Shown piece by piece: positions 25,632 through 36,230 of a stretch of DNA of 64,000 nt; the first letter of the stretch is position 1; every line of letters begins with the position of its first letter. The position numbers were made by a program, and so were the translations under genes. This DNA is from Polytrichum commune (Eukaryota > Streptophyta > Polytrichopsida > Polytrichales > Polytrichaceae): positions 33,651,501 through 33,715,500 of the forward strand of contig OX485805.1 in assembly GCA_950295325.1 (NCBI GenBank), given 5' to 3'. The notes under the pieces are model-generated. The model did no database searches and had not been told where the DNA came from. It was given only the letters and a program-made list of their open reading frames with translations.

Positions 25632-27016
25632 GTTTAAGGATTTGATCTTGTTTACAGTTTTTGGTCGTTTTCCCCTCCGAGCATGAAGATCAAGTGGCAA
25701 GCCAGGGCGACTCCCTTGCCACCGCTAGCATTAGTGACTTCGTCCCTCCCAACATTGTAGATCAAATATGACATGCAGGGACAAACACTCTTTGGCTAGG
25801 TGAGCACATTGTCCCTCCTTTTTCCCGTTTGAATTTTTTGCCATACCTTTGCCCATTTTCATTTCTACTTTGCACGTGTATAGAAAACTATAGGGCCAAG
25901 AGTGTCCAAATTTTGCACATTATTGTGGCATGTTGTACCAACAAAGTTTATGCTAAGTGCATGCATCCCTTATGCCAATCCAAGAGCCACTTTGCTTGGG
26001 TGGAGGTATGAGTTCACTTGTGCAGCCTTAATTGAAAAAACCAAACAAACCTCGAAAGAATCAATGGTGATTGGATAGGAATATACAACCAAAGGGTCCT
26101 CCTTGCAACACACATGCGACACTTGTGAGGGAGGTGTTGCAACCTTTGTAGGTATATTGCCTAAGTTGAATGCCAAATACATCAATTTGAGAACACACGC
26201 ATGGAGGGCAAATGGGCATTTGGTCTAAAGATAAAGCCCTTGAACAACTAAATCAAAGACTAAGAGATTGGTCCGTAAAGTGGGAGGGTGACAAGTCTTG
26301 GTACCCAATTGATTTTTGTTTAGACAGTCGCTTCATTCCCAAAATATCCCAACATGGACAATGGTAATTATTGTGGGAGAGTACCTCTTGGGTCCAAGTG
26401 GAATGGCGATGTTTGTGCTAAACCTCAGAGGACCTGACATTAAGGTGCGTTTGGAAGCAAATTTTGTGTGCTTTGCAAATGGATCACGCCAATTGGTTGT
26501 CAAATGTGGGGAGCAACAAAAGAGGAGTTCTAGTGCACCAAGGTGGTAGAAATGTAATCGGAAACATGGATGATTATGTAGTTGGTGACATTGAATTGTG
26601 GGGCCAAGTCACACCACCCATGGGACAAGGAAGCACCCACATACCACTTGCCACAAACTGTTGCAATCAATTATAATTACAAGAAGCCATTGACACAAAT
26701 TTTGCAAGGATGGTTCATTAAATCCCCGGTTGCATCTCACATTTCCCAATGTAACATGCACCCTTCTAGATTATTTACTATGATAGGATCTAGATGTTCA
26801 ATCGAACACAAAGTTCCGACCTTTTGAAGGTGCAAGGTTCCTTTTGGGTAATTCTCTGGGTGACAATTGGTTGCCCAACTTTGTGGATTTGGGAATAGTA
26901 GAAATTTGCCCCATCCACTATCTAAAATACATCCCAACCTAAGCTCAAAAAGCACACCATACCCTAGCTCCAAACCCAACCTCCACTTGAAAAACAAATT
27001 ATGTCAAAACTACGAA

Positions 27017-28888
27017 ATGACCGTGACCTACCATCTTCACCACAAACCAAACCCTATCACAACCAAATGGAAACCAAGCACAACTACAAAACACGTACTC
27101 CAAGACAACTCCCATACACACCTAACAACTAAATACAACACCCACCAAAACCACAAACCATTCCCCAAAAACCACCCCTACCCAAAACTAAACATACATA
27201 TTAAACAAAAAGCCAACCCGAAAAACAAAGCAACCTCAACATACCAACCTCACCTCTCAACAAATGCCAAAGCACACCTACAAAACAAATGCTCCAAAAA
27301 TAAACCCTACCCTAGCTTCGAACACCATAACAAAATCAAACACCTATTAAGCCCTCATATAAAATACCAACCCCACCCAAAAAACACAATGGCCTCGGCC
27401 TACCGGCCTCGCCACACAAAGAATAACAAATACCACTTCATAAATAATTGGAAACCTAACTCAATAACAAGCCAAAAATCTACAAATAATACGAAACCAC
27501 ACTTCTCACCCATACAAATAGAAAAAACCATACCCGCTATACCTAACCTATTTTCCACAACCAAATGTACAATCACAATATATCTAAAAACAAACATGAA
27601 AAACCCCAACATAAGTCACTTCCACGGATACTACTTTACTAACAAACTAGAATTACTAAAATGCGGAGACATAGAATCCAACCCCGGACCAATGCCTAAC
27701 ATCCTACATACGCATCCTGCTACACACAAAAAGAGAGCCAAGATATACTTCATTCCAAACACTATCAAACTACAACCTAAATACCAACACATAGCAAATA
27801 CATTTGCTCCCATACTAAGGAATACGCACCCTCTACACCATCAAGCAATAATTACCCATCCACATCTATACCAATACATCCAAACACAAAGGCAATCACC
27901 ACCAACCCATTTGCTATATGCTATAGTCATCACCATCCACCCCTCAATAGACACATGCAATAGCATACTAACCCAACCCCAAAACTACCACTTTAACGAC
28001 ATATGGACCAACACACTAATTATTAGACTAGCTAACCTCACCAACCCCCCCAAAAGACACATACTGACACCGCACCCCTACACAATATTCATAGAAAACA
28101 ATCAACATATAATACTCCCCCAAAACTCAATACACACCAAAATATACGATTTCATCCACAACCAAGCCACCACACCCACACCAATCACCCTCAAGAAAGA
28201 ATTCCCCTTCCTTCCAAACCAGTTAATAACCGAAACACTTAGATGTTTAGAAAATATAAGCGAATATTCACACCCACCCCCACTCCTAGCCGCTCCCACA
28301 CCAATCACAAGAATAAACTCTAACACCGAGCACGAAACAAACATAATAACTTGGAATGCGTCATCGCTCAACACATCACTACCAAACTTACAAGACTTAA
28401 TCAACAACTCTCTAAATAACACAGCAATCATTCATATCCAAGAAACCAAACTCACTACAAACAAATCTACTAAATATATACAAAACTTATTCCCGGAATT
28501 CAAACTCACTTTCAACAACACACACGCACTCACGAGGTGCATCCAACAAAGAATGCCCTATACCCCCGGAAGAGGCGGCCTACTCACACTTATCCATCAC
28601 AAATATGCATTCCCGGGAAATGTCACCAAAATTCCCACACCAGCAAACATCTCCCCGTACCTACAAGTAATAAAAATAAACAACCATCCACTAACACCTT
28701 GGCTAATTATACACATGTATATGCCTACGCACCTAGAAGACATATGTCTTATCCCACACCTTAAGAACGAAATCACTAAACAAATCACTACACACCCCAA
28801 TCACATATACACACTGTGCGGTGACTTTAACAGAGATATTGCACTTAGAGGTAGACAAAATAACAACACTACTACCCCCCCACAATAA
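27017..28888 (+). pseudogene. LINE polyprotein part 1: basic N-terminus, 2A motif, APE endonuclease
   Basis: The frame is open from upstream; 27017 is its first ATG. Residues 1-210 are rich in Lys, His, Asn, Pro and Thr, like a nucleic-acid-binding N-terminus. A 2A-like motif ends at residue 225. From residue 442 (TWNASS) an APE-type endonuclease follows: Asn in TWN, Glu in IQETK, GRGG and GDFNRD. The domain continues after the TAA at 28886-28888 with SLIDGFY and SDHYPV, so the stop interrupts the nuclease and is a disabling mutation, not a natural end. APE domains nick target DNA to prime reverse transcription. The TAA could arise from CAA by one C-to-T change. Confidence 0.85.
27644..27691 (+). 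other. 2A-like ribosome-skipping motif
   Basis: The translated segment LELLKCGDIESNPGP matches the 2A consensus D-(V/I)-E-x-N-P-G-P exactly and is preceded by the usual Leu-rich stretch and G at -1. In known 2A peptides the ribosome fails to join the final Gly and Pro, releasing the upstream product. Here the separation would fall between the codons at 27686-27688 and 27689-27691, splitting the basic N-terminal protein from the enzyme part. 2A-like motifs are known in non-LTR elements of trypanosomes and several animals. Activity here is inferred from the motif only. Confidence 0.88.
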
Positions 28889-31800
28889 GAGGACTTCCAA
28901 TGGAAAATTTTTACCACATCTCTCGACTTAGAATATATCACTACCAACACCAGTATCTCCAGACAAGGTGGCTACAACTACACATCCACAAGCCTAATAG
29001 ATGGTTTCTACATTCACTCCCTTGACAACAACAAATTTACCTCCACTACAAACACAAACATGAATTTAAATTCAGATCACTACCCAGTCACATTACACAT
29101 CCCACACAACACACTTATAGCTAGACCTCCGCCCTCTACACACACCACACCAACTAGGATACTGAACCCGATACCACCGGAAAACCTAGAAAAATTTAAC
29201 ATAACATTTTTCGAAGAAAACTCCACCCAACTTAAAGAACTTACCACACTATTAGAAGACCACCAATACTTAACACCTGATCAATGGCAAAATGCCTGCA
29301 CATCATTGAAATATATTATAAACAAAATCTCAGAAACAATTGAAAAAACCTGCAAAGCAGACCCTCTACCCAACCTCACAAACAGAACATCACAACAAGG
29401 TGGTTTTTTACCACGCAAACTAGCTAGAGAATGGAAAAGACACCTCAACACATATCACCTCATCAGGAAAACCATTTACATTGTACAAAATGACCCAAGC
29501 TGGCAAGTACACCCCATCCTAAACGATATCCGAAACCACCAACACGTCAACATCCCGCACCCACCTACTACAACAACATCTCATGTCGAATGGATTGACA
29601 CCATAGCAACTATCGCAAAAACGGCAAATAAAGAAGCCAGAAAAATTACCACAAAATACACCAGAGACTGCATCCTAAAAGCCATATCAAAATACCGTCA
29701 AATGTATGAAAAAAATCCCAAGAAAATAAATCGGAAAGTCTTCAAGAACACTGAAACCTCACCTCTTGACTCCATCATTGATAGACAAAACAACATATTA
29801 ACCAACCCTGAAGACATTGCTTCAGAGATTTACGCACAACAATCCATCAGTAACCGCCCAACAGTCCCCACATGTCACTATCAAAATACACATCTAATTC
29901 ACTGTACATGTGGAGTAAGGCAATACCCTTGGCACGACTTAGATGGATACACAATCGACAGACGAGGAAAACCCCAAATCCCCTTGCACACATACTTTGA
30001 TCAAGAAACATACGACTTCTGTCTTAAAAACCTAAGTAATAATAAAGTCCCAGGCCCAGACAAAATCCCCAACTCAATTCTAAAAAATATGCCTCCACGC
30101 TTTCACAAAATATTGTTTCTATTCTTTAAACACTGCTATAAACAAAAACAAATCCCAGCATCATGGAAAACTAGTCTAACAGTTTCACTATATAAAAAAG
30201 GTAACCCATCACAACTAACAAATCACAGACCTATTGCACTAGCTAACACTATATATAAATTATACACAAGCACATTAACCTCTATCCTATCAGCATACGG
30301 AGAAAGATACCAAATACTACACGATAACCAAGAAGGGTTCAGAGCAGAAAGAAGCACCTCCAGACAAATCCAAATACTAATTGCAACGCTTGAAGACGCC
30401 AGACTCACAAACCAAGATATATACATTCTTTACATTGACTTCAAAAACGCCTTTGGCTCCATTGACCACGCCAGACTATTAGCCATAATGAAAGACCTGG
30501 GTTATCCCAATGACTCCATAAACCTCATAGGAAATATATACTCACAATCATCAACCATATTTACCGGCGAACACTTCGGAAAAACTCTACCAATCCACAT
30601 CCAAAGAGGTACAATACAAGGCGATACCCTTAGCCCCTATCTATTTATCATATTTTTGGAACCCCTACTTAGATGGCTGCAACAAGGAAATAATGGATAT
30701 ACCTTCGGTACGTCCAGAGTGAAAATCTCATCAGCAACATATGCAGACGATCTTGCAGCAATCGCCAACAAACTAGAAGCATTACAAACACAATTAAACA
30801 AACTAGACAAATTTTGTGAATGGGCAGGAATGGACCTAGGTATACCAAAATATGCAGTGACTGGATGTCTAAACAAATCTAAACTTAACCCCACAATCTT
30901 CAAGGCCCTAATCCAATCCACTAACATAAATTATAGAAACCAACCTATACCAGTCCTAAACCAACATGAACCCTATACATACCTAGGAATAAATCTTGCA
31001 CCATCACTCAAATGGAAAACACAAATAAATACCACCACAGCTAAAGTAATCAAACAATGTCAAGCCCTCGTAGCTTGCCCAGCTACTATGAAACAAAAAA
31101 TCAACATGGCAGACACAGTCATACGTGCTGGAATAGCTTATAGTTTTTATGCAGTACCATACTCCATACCAGCCATAAAAAAACTAGACAAAAAAATCAT
31201 CGCACTCCATAAAACAATATGTGGAATACCTAAATGCACATCTAATATTGCCACGCAACTCCCCCACAACCTATTTGGAATTGAAGCATTTTCATTACAA
31301 AATGCCTATCTAAGGTGCATTGGAGAACAATTACAAAATGCCCTCAATGACAAAGGCAGAATTGGGAGAATATATACCGGTCTAGTACAATTCATACTCG
31401 CCACACATGGAGGCTCTCAAGAAATCACTCGCATTAAATACCACCACTGTGTTAGATCACCCATCACTAGAACACTGTTCCTGCTAAAACATAAAGCCGG
31501 AGTCCATCTAACAAACACAATAAATAACTTTCTACTAACCCCATCATCACTTGAAACAGCATGGATGCAAGAAGCACAAATGCTACATGGCCTAAACCCC
31601 AACACCTCACTTAAACTACTACACAAATTACTTATACATAACATAACCACACTACACCAAATTACCTTGCCTAATGGTACCACTCTGATGAACAAGGACG
31701 AATTCAAAATCTACCACTCCACTCCTTCTAAACTTATCCAAAGCGCACTTAACATAGCTAATGAACTATTCTGCCACCTCCCCTGCAATCAATGCCCCCT

Positions 31801-32032
31801 ACCCTGCCAACAACACCACCCACCAAGATCCTTCAAAAACAAATATATAATAAGAAATCACAACATCCTACCTCACACACCGACCGCCCCCGTACACCCC
31901 CCTAACCCCCTAACCGCCTCATCCCCCATCTACCTCCTCCCCCCAACAACATGCTTAAAGACCCCCGACAATTCCCCATACACAAAATACTCGATCACAA
32001 ATAAAAACAATCTAACGACCACAATGGAATAA
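28889..32032 (+). pseudogene. LINE polyprotein part 2: end of APE domain and reverse transcriptase
   Basis: Same frame as part 1, after the TAA; the first ATG (29060) is inside the nuclease domain. SLIDGFY and SDHYPV (SDH at 29072-29080) complete the APE motifs. The RT domain runs from about 30030 (NNKVPGPDKIP) through ASWKTSLTVSLYKKG, HRPIAL, QEGFRAERST, DFKNAFGSID (catalytic Asp at 30437), GTIQGDTLSPYLF, YADD (30740-30751) and YLGINL. All RT catalytic motifs are intact. Downstream is a long thumb/connection region. The frame ends at 32030-32032, but coding continues in another frame, open from 32005, so a frameshift lies in 32005-32032. Loss or gain of one or two bases in the A-rich stretch there is the simplest cause. 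Confidence 0.88.
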
Positions 32033-32310
32033 AAAGAACAGTTACGTCATATATGTGTCAATGGACCACAACAAAGAACAACACATATAATAAATGGCGA
32101 ACCCAAAGGGACCTATACCCCTACTGTGAAGCCAACATATGCAACCACAACACAAACCTGCTTAACCAATATTACACAGAAAGACAACACAATCATTTTT
32201 CAAACATCATTAACGCTTACTTCACCACGGAACAACACCGAGACACAAGATACGTCACACCATCCACAATAATTCCGCTAGCACATATCTCTATTAGTGA
32301 ATGCAACCCA
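32005..32310 (+). pseudogene. LINE polyprotein part 3, left of the CACTA insertion
   Basis: A shifted frame continues the polyprotein (KRTVTSYMCQW, YTERQHNHFSNIINAY) up to the codon CCA at 32308-32310, where the CACTA element begins. The same frame and base phase resume after the duplicated CCA at 33574. No known domain is recognised in this linker of about 100 residues. Confidence 0.7.
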
Positions 32311-32548
32311 CACTACAAGAGTTTATATGACCTATTTAACAAAAATGTGACGAAATTCTGTTAATTTGGGTGTCATATAGGGCACCTTGATTCGGTCATA
32401 CAATTAACAAAGTTCTGTCAATTTTTTTGTCATCTGGGACAATTATACACGTAGGATTCCATTTACTCCGGCCCCCTTGCCATGTTGGATTCTCTTTACC
32501 TCGTCATTTACCCATGGTGATGTGGTTTAATGTCCAAGTTATACTAGT

Positions 32549-32757
32549 AAAAAAATCCTAAATTAGTAATCCACCCTCGCATTCGTGGCCTACTCACATA
32601 GGTCTAAGGGCGAAGGGCCACCTCACCTAACCTAGGCGAATGGACAAAGCCACCTACCTACCCTAGGCGAAGCCAAGGTTGAGGGGTCAAGGGGATCGAA
32701 CCTTGAACCTCTTGGCTATACTGTGAAGGCCTTAGCAACTAAGCCACCGCTCATTAC
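32549..32757 (-). mobile_element. tRNA-derived SINE candidate inside the CACTA element
   Basis: On the minus strand a Pol III-like A box (GGTGGCTTAGTTGCTAAGG) near 32747-32730 and a B box (GGTTCGATCCC, 32703-32693) have tRNA-like spacing. They are followed by an unrelated body and a T-run at about 32556-32550. The head resembles a tRNA with an AAGGCC anticodon-arm region but does not fold as a full tRNA. No target duplication was confirmed. Confidence 0.55.
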
Positions 32758-32989
32758 ATGATATAGGCCAAGTATGTAAGAGTTTTGTATGAAGAAGCCA
32801 TAAGACTTATAAACTTATGCATATATATATTTTAATTAGTGAAAGTAAAAACAAGCATAGAATTAATGTATTTACTATTTTTAATTAGTACGTATTGTAT
32901 TTGTATTAAAAACAATTTACAAAAATACTCCTAAACATTATTACTGTAATTATTGTAATTATTTTAACTACATTAATTACAATAATTTC

Positions 32990-33245
32990 AGTATTTTACT
33001 GAAAATAGCAAATTTCAGTATTTACCTAAATTAGAAAATTTCAATATTTACTTAAATTAGCAAATTTCAGTATTTACCTAAATTAGAAAATTTCAGTATT
33101 TACTTAAATTAGCAAATTTCAATATTTACTTAAATTAGCAAATTTCAGTATTTACTTAAATTGGTAATTTCAGTATTTACTTAAATTGGTAATTTCCCCA
33201 TTTACTTAAAGTGGTAATTTCAGTATTTACTTAAATTTGTAATTT
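32990..33245 (+). repeat. AT-rich minisatellite in the CACTA interior
   Basis: About nine imperfect copies of a unit near 28 bp with the core AATTTCAGTATTTACTTAAA. Copies differ by single bases and small deletions. Confidence 0.85.
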
Positions 33246-33573
33246 CAATATTTACATTAATTAATTAAATTAGTTATTACATTAATTATAGTAAATACAT
33301 TATTTATATTAATTACTTATACTAGTAATTACAATACTTAAAAACCTTTTGTAACACCTTTTGTAACACCTTTTGTTGTTAATAAATATGAGACACATGC
33401 TCAGGTGAAGGGAATAAGTTAAACGTGAAATATATAAATCTGATGACAGAAAATTGACACAAATTTTGAATAATGTCCGAATTGACAAAAACTCATAGCT
33501 TTGAGCTGATTTTGTCACTTCGGACATTTTAGTGTCACATTTTTGTCAATTATACACCCATTTCCTTGTAGTG

Positions 33574-33702
33574 CCAGAAAACGACATTGAAACAAATTCT
33601 GATATTATCCAAACACAATTCGATGTCGCCCACATATACGAAGACAATGGAAGGCATCTCATCACCATCCCGAAAGCTAGACTAACATGGCTATGGAAAT
33701 AA
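33574..33702 (+). pseudogene. LINE polyprotein part 3, right of the CACTA insertion
   Basis: Coding resumes in the interrupted frame (TQFDVAHIYEDNGRHLITIP) and reaches TAA at 33700-33702, after which the same frame stays open for 2 kb. The stop is therefore a point mutation, compatible with CAA to TAA. No domain assigned. Confidence 0.7.
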
Positions 33703-35703
33703 TACCAATTGGCAAAAAATACCACACATGGTCTAGAACCACCTACCCAATCATTCGAAACTGAAATTGTCTGGCTATACCAAAGATACAAATACCGTAT
33801 CCCAAAGAACGACCCACTCAAAAGAGCCCAATATACAATACCAACTCAAATACTGGATCTACTGATTACAACATTCAATATTACCCACTCATACTTTTCA
33901 TCCCCAGTTACATGTCCTACACAATTCACCCAATTCTACTCACCATTTTCACGAGACATAATATTTGGATCCTTAGGAAAAGTGTTTGACTATAAATGGC
34001 AAGGAATTGGATACGCACATCCGCACAACTCAATAGACCTACAACAAGCCATACACTGGGCACGCATGGCGGCCCAAAATGACCCTTACACAATCACTAT
34101 AATTATATCCCCAAACACTGACTGGTACCAAAACTCGAACCCACACACAGGCCCATTCCCAGACACACATGTCATTGCCCATTTTGTTGCTGACACAATC
34201 ATATACGAAGAACCAACAATACCCCCCGAACTCAATACTACAAGGAAAGAACCATCTACCATGCAAATATTCTGTATCCATCACCAAAATAATAACATAG
34301 GTACCTACGAACAAATGAAGCTAATACACGACACAGCAAATAACCTCCAAATATTACAAAGCCACACTAAAATTGCACCACCCACCCCTCCGAACACCAC
34401 CGTTAACCCTAGTAAAAAATGGGCTAAATCAAACTACCCAAACACACCCCTATACAATAATAACCCCACCCCACAACTCCCAAACTACCAAACCAACTTA
34501 CCACTAAAATTCCACCCCCAATTTAGCTACTACACAGATGGATCCTTTATAAAACCCAAAGAAATTGCCCCTGGAGTATGGAGAAGAGAAAGAGCTGGAT
34601 ACGGTATCTATAGCCCCAAAGGCTTCAATATCGCCAAAAGACTCCATGGGCATCAAAACATACTACGTGCAGAAATGATGGCTATACACAAAACACTAAG
34701 AATCATCAATACACAATTCCCTAATGAACCCGCATTTATATTCACAGACAGTCTAAACGTACTATATCTACTCAACACACAAATTAAACACCCCACTCTC
34801 CATAATAGTCACCCAGACCAAACCACACTCAACTCCATGGTAAAAATCCTCCAAGACCGTACACAGCCTATCACACTATACAAAGTCCGAGCACACGTCA
34901 ACATTGACGGTAATGAAAAAGCGGATAAACTAGCAAAAGACGGGTTAGAATTAGAACACAGAATCGCCATACACCCATACGAACATGCCCACGCCACCCC
35001 ATACTATTATCAAAAGGACGTCTGGGCCTCAATGGAAGAAGTCCCAGACAAAGGTCCAGTAAGATTCTTAGGAAAACAAATTAAAAAATATGACAGGGAA
35101 ACCAATATAGCAGTCATGGCCACACAAACCCCCAACACGTGTAAATGGACAGAAAATATAGACATTGACAAAGAACTGTCCAACGAATTCTGGACAAATC
35201 CCTTAATCACAGACAAACAAAAATCATGCCTTATTAAATTCCGTACAGGAACATACATGGGTAATGCTAGAAAACAAATGTTTTTCGGTCACCAGAGGTA
35301 CCCCTCTATCACGTGTCCCATATGCAATTCAAACGATCCAGACACTTGGCTACATGTACTACTGAAATGTAACCAACAACATATACACTCACTACGAATT
35401 AAAAGACATAACAAAGCAGTTGGAGAAATTAGGAAGCTCTTAATCTCGTCCGAAAAATCCCGATGTTTTACCCTCATGAATGCCGGTACCTTCAATAATA
35501 ATCCCCAAGAAAATACTGTCCCCAATTGGCTACTCCCCTGCACATGTAACACACAAAGATGTCATTGCAATGCAAGGTTTCGCCCTGACATACTATGCGT
35601 CAAAGGATTACCATATCAAAAGGACCCTCCCATCGACGTTGACCCTAACCTCACCATACAATTTATTGAATTCACATATTGTAACGACAGATTTTCCCCA
35701 TAA
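33703..35703 (+). pseudogene. LINE polyprotein part 4: methyltransferase-like region, RNase H, zinc knuckle, RLE
   Basis: Three modules in one open frame. (1) 33840-34400: SYFSSPVTC, QFYSPFSRDIIFGSLG, YKWQGIGYAHPH, AIHWARMAA and TITIIISPNTDWYQ follow the layout of phage-type adenine methyltransferases, but the catalytic NPPY-type position reads AHPH, so it is probably not an active enzyme of that type; this assignment is tentative. (2) 34519-34960: RNase H with YTDGS (Asp at 34537), RAEM, FTDS and GNEKADKLAK, i.e. all acidic residues. (3) 35314-35703: CPIC...H...C...RHN knuckle, then RPDIL (35581) and FIEFTYCND (35662), the pattern of restriction-like endonucleases of early-branching LINEs. 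The TAA at 35701 interrupts this last domain. Confidence 0.8.
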
Positions 35704-35988
35704 ACTATTGAAGCAAAAAACAACAAATACAAACCACTGATTGACAGTATCGCTTCCAGAGGATGGAAAATCGAACCACTTATTGTCCTCACAGTTGGGG
35801 CCCGAGCTACGGCCCACATCCCATCTATGAAAATACTAGAAGAAAATCTCAAAATACCCATGGTTACCATCAAAAACACCTTTAAAAACATTAATACTAT
35901 TGCAATACAATATGCCATGTCCATCCTCCTACATAAGAGGAGACTTGAAAACCACCAACCGCTCCCCCAAAACTTAGACCCTCCATAA
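35704..35988 (+). pseudogene. LINE polyprotein part 5: C-terminal end of RLE domain
   Basis: Same frame after the TAA at 35701-35703: NNKYKPLIDSI, GWKIEPLIVLTVGARA and IPSMKILEENL, the KY and GA(R/L) segments that normally follow RPD...E in this nuclease fold, then a basic helix and a TAA at 35986-35988. This is the likely natural end of the polyprotein. The internal stop removes the segment following the second acidic residue. Confidence 0.78.
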
Positions 35989-36059
35989 AACCCAAAAACT
36001 TGTATAATATCTTATATAATACCTAGTATCTACTTACAGCTCAGAATGAGGGACTGGTG

Positions 36060-36230
36060 CCGGTTGGTTGGTACAAATTTCCTACCTTTTATTCACTTGC
36101 GCACCAAGTCATGTGTTACATTTTAGACGATCATACGGACTCAACTGGAATCGAACCCGGAACGTCTTAACTCAAACATCCTCCCACAACCAACCGAGGA
36201 ATCATGACTTGGCGTTCACTCTCATTACAA
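36060..36230 (-). mobile_element. tRNA-derived SINE candidate
   Basis: On the minus strand, a B box (GGGTTCGATTCC, 36158-36147) is preceded 25 bases upstream by an A-box-like GGTTGGTTGTGGGAGG (36200-36185). The spacing is SINE/tRNA-like but the region lacks a full tRNA cloverleaf. Ends are approximate and no tail or target duplication was identified. It lies just past the LINE 3' end. Confidence 0.4.

Larger units (their letters stand above)
24518..26929. other. intergenic, including hairpin and (CT)n
   Basis: No supported gene. A 126-bp hairpin lies at 25280-25405 and a (CT)n at 25599-25628. The left flank of the large LINE is not A/C-rich, which sets its approximate 5' edge. Confidence 0.45.
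32311..33573. mobile_element. non-autonomous CACTA (EnSpm) transposon
   Basis: The left end is CACTACAAG and the right end is CTTGTAGTG, the canonical CACTA termini. CCA is duplicated on both sides (32308-32310 and 33574-33576), the 3-bp target duplication typical of the superfamily. Subterminal motifs recur in both orientations (AAAAATGTGAC near each end), and a subterminal foldback (AATGTCCGAA...TTCGGACATT) lies at 33473-33531. It carries no transposase; the interior holds a SINE-like segment and an AT minisatellite. It inserted into LINE coding sequence, so it is younger than the LINE. Confidence 0.93.
26930..36050 (+). mobile_element. 2A-bearing dual-endonuclease non-LTR retrotransposon (Dualen-like), interrupted
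   Basis: A nearly full-length LINE coding for, in order, a Lys/His/Asn/Pro-rich N-terminus, a 2A-like peptide, an APE endonuclease, reverse transcriptase, a methyltransferase-like region, RNase H, and a zinc knuckle with a restriction-like endonuclease. The sense strand is extremely A/C-rich: 27121-27180 has 28 A, 26 C, 6 T and no G. The frame starting before 27017 runs past 31990 with one TAA, shifts once, and continues to a TAA at 35986-35988, apart from a CACTA insertion at 32311-33573 and two more TAA codons. The edges are estimates from the composition change; no target duplication or poly(A) tail was found. APE plus RLE in one element is the hallmark published for Dualen/RandI of green algae; placing this element there is inference. 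Confidence 0.88.

Noticed and set aside
32990-33245. CRISPR-like regularly spaced repeats
   Set aside because: Units are contiguous and AT-rich without unique spacers; an ordinary minisatellite within a CACTA element of a plant genome.
27400-35924. Minus-strand frames inside the LINE
   Set aside because: Antisense of A/C-rich sense codons rarely gives stops, so these frames are by-products of composition.
26930-35988. Alternative genetic code with TAA as Gln
   Set aside because: The intact AHL gene ends normally and many TAA codons interrupt other remnants. Independent CAA-to-TAA changes in a silenced LINE explain the three stops.
36140-36200. Functional tRNA gene
   Set aside because: A T-arm-like B box is present but acceptor and anticodon stems cannot be formed; a SINE head is more likely.
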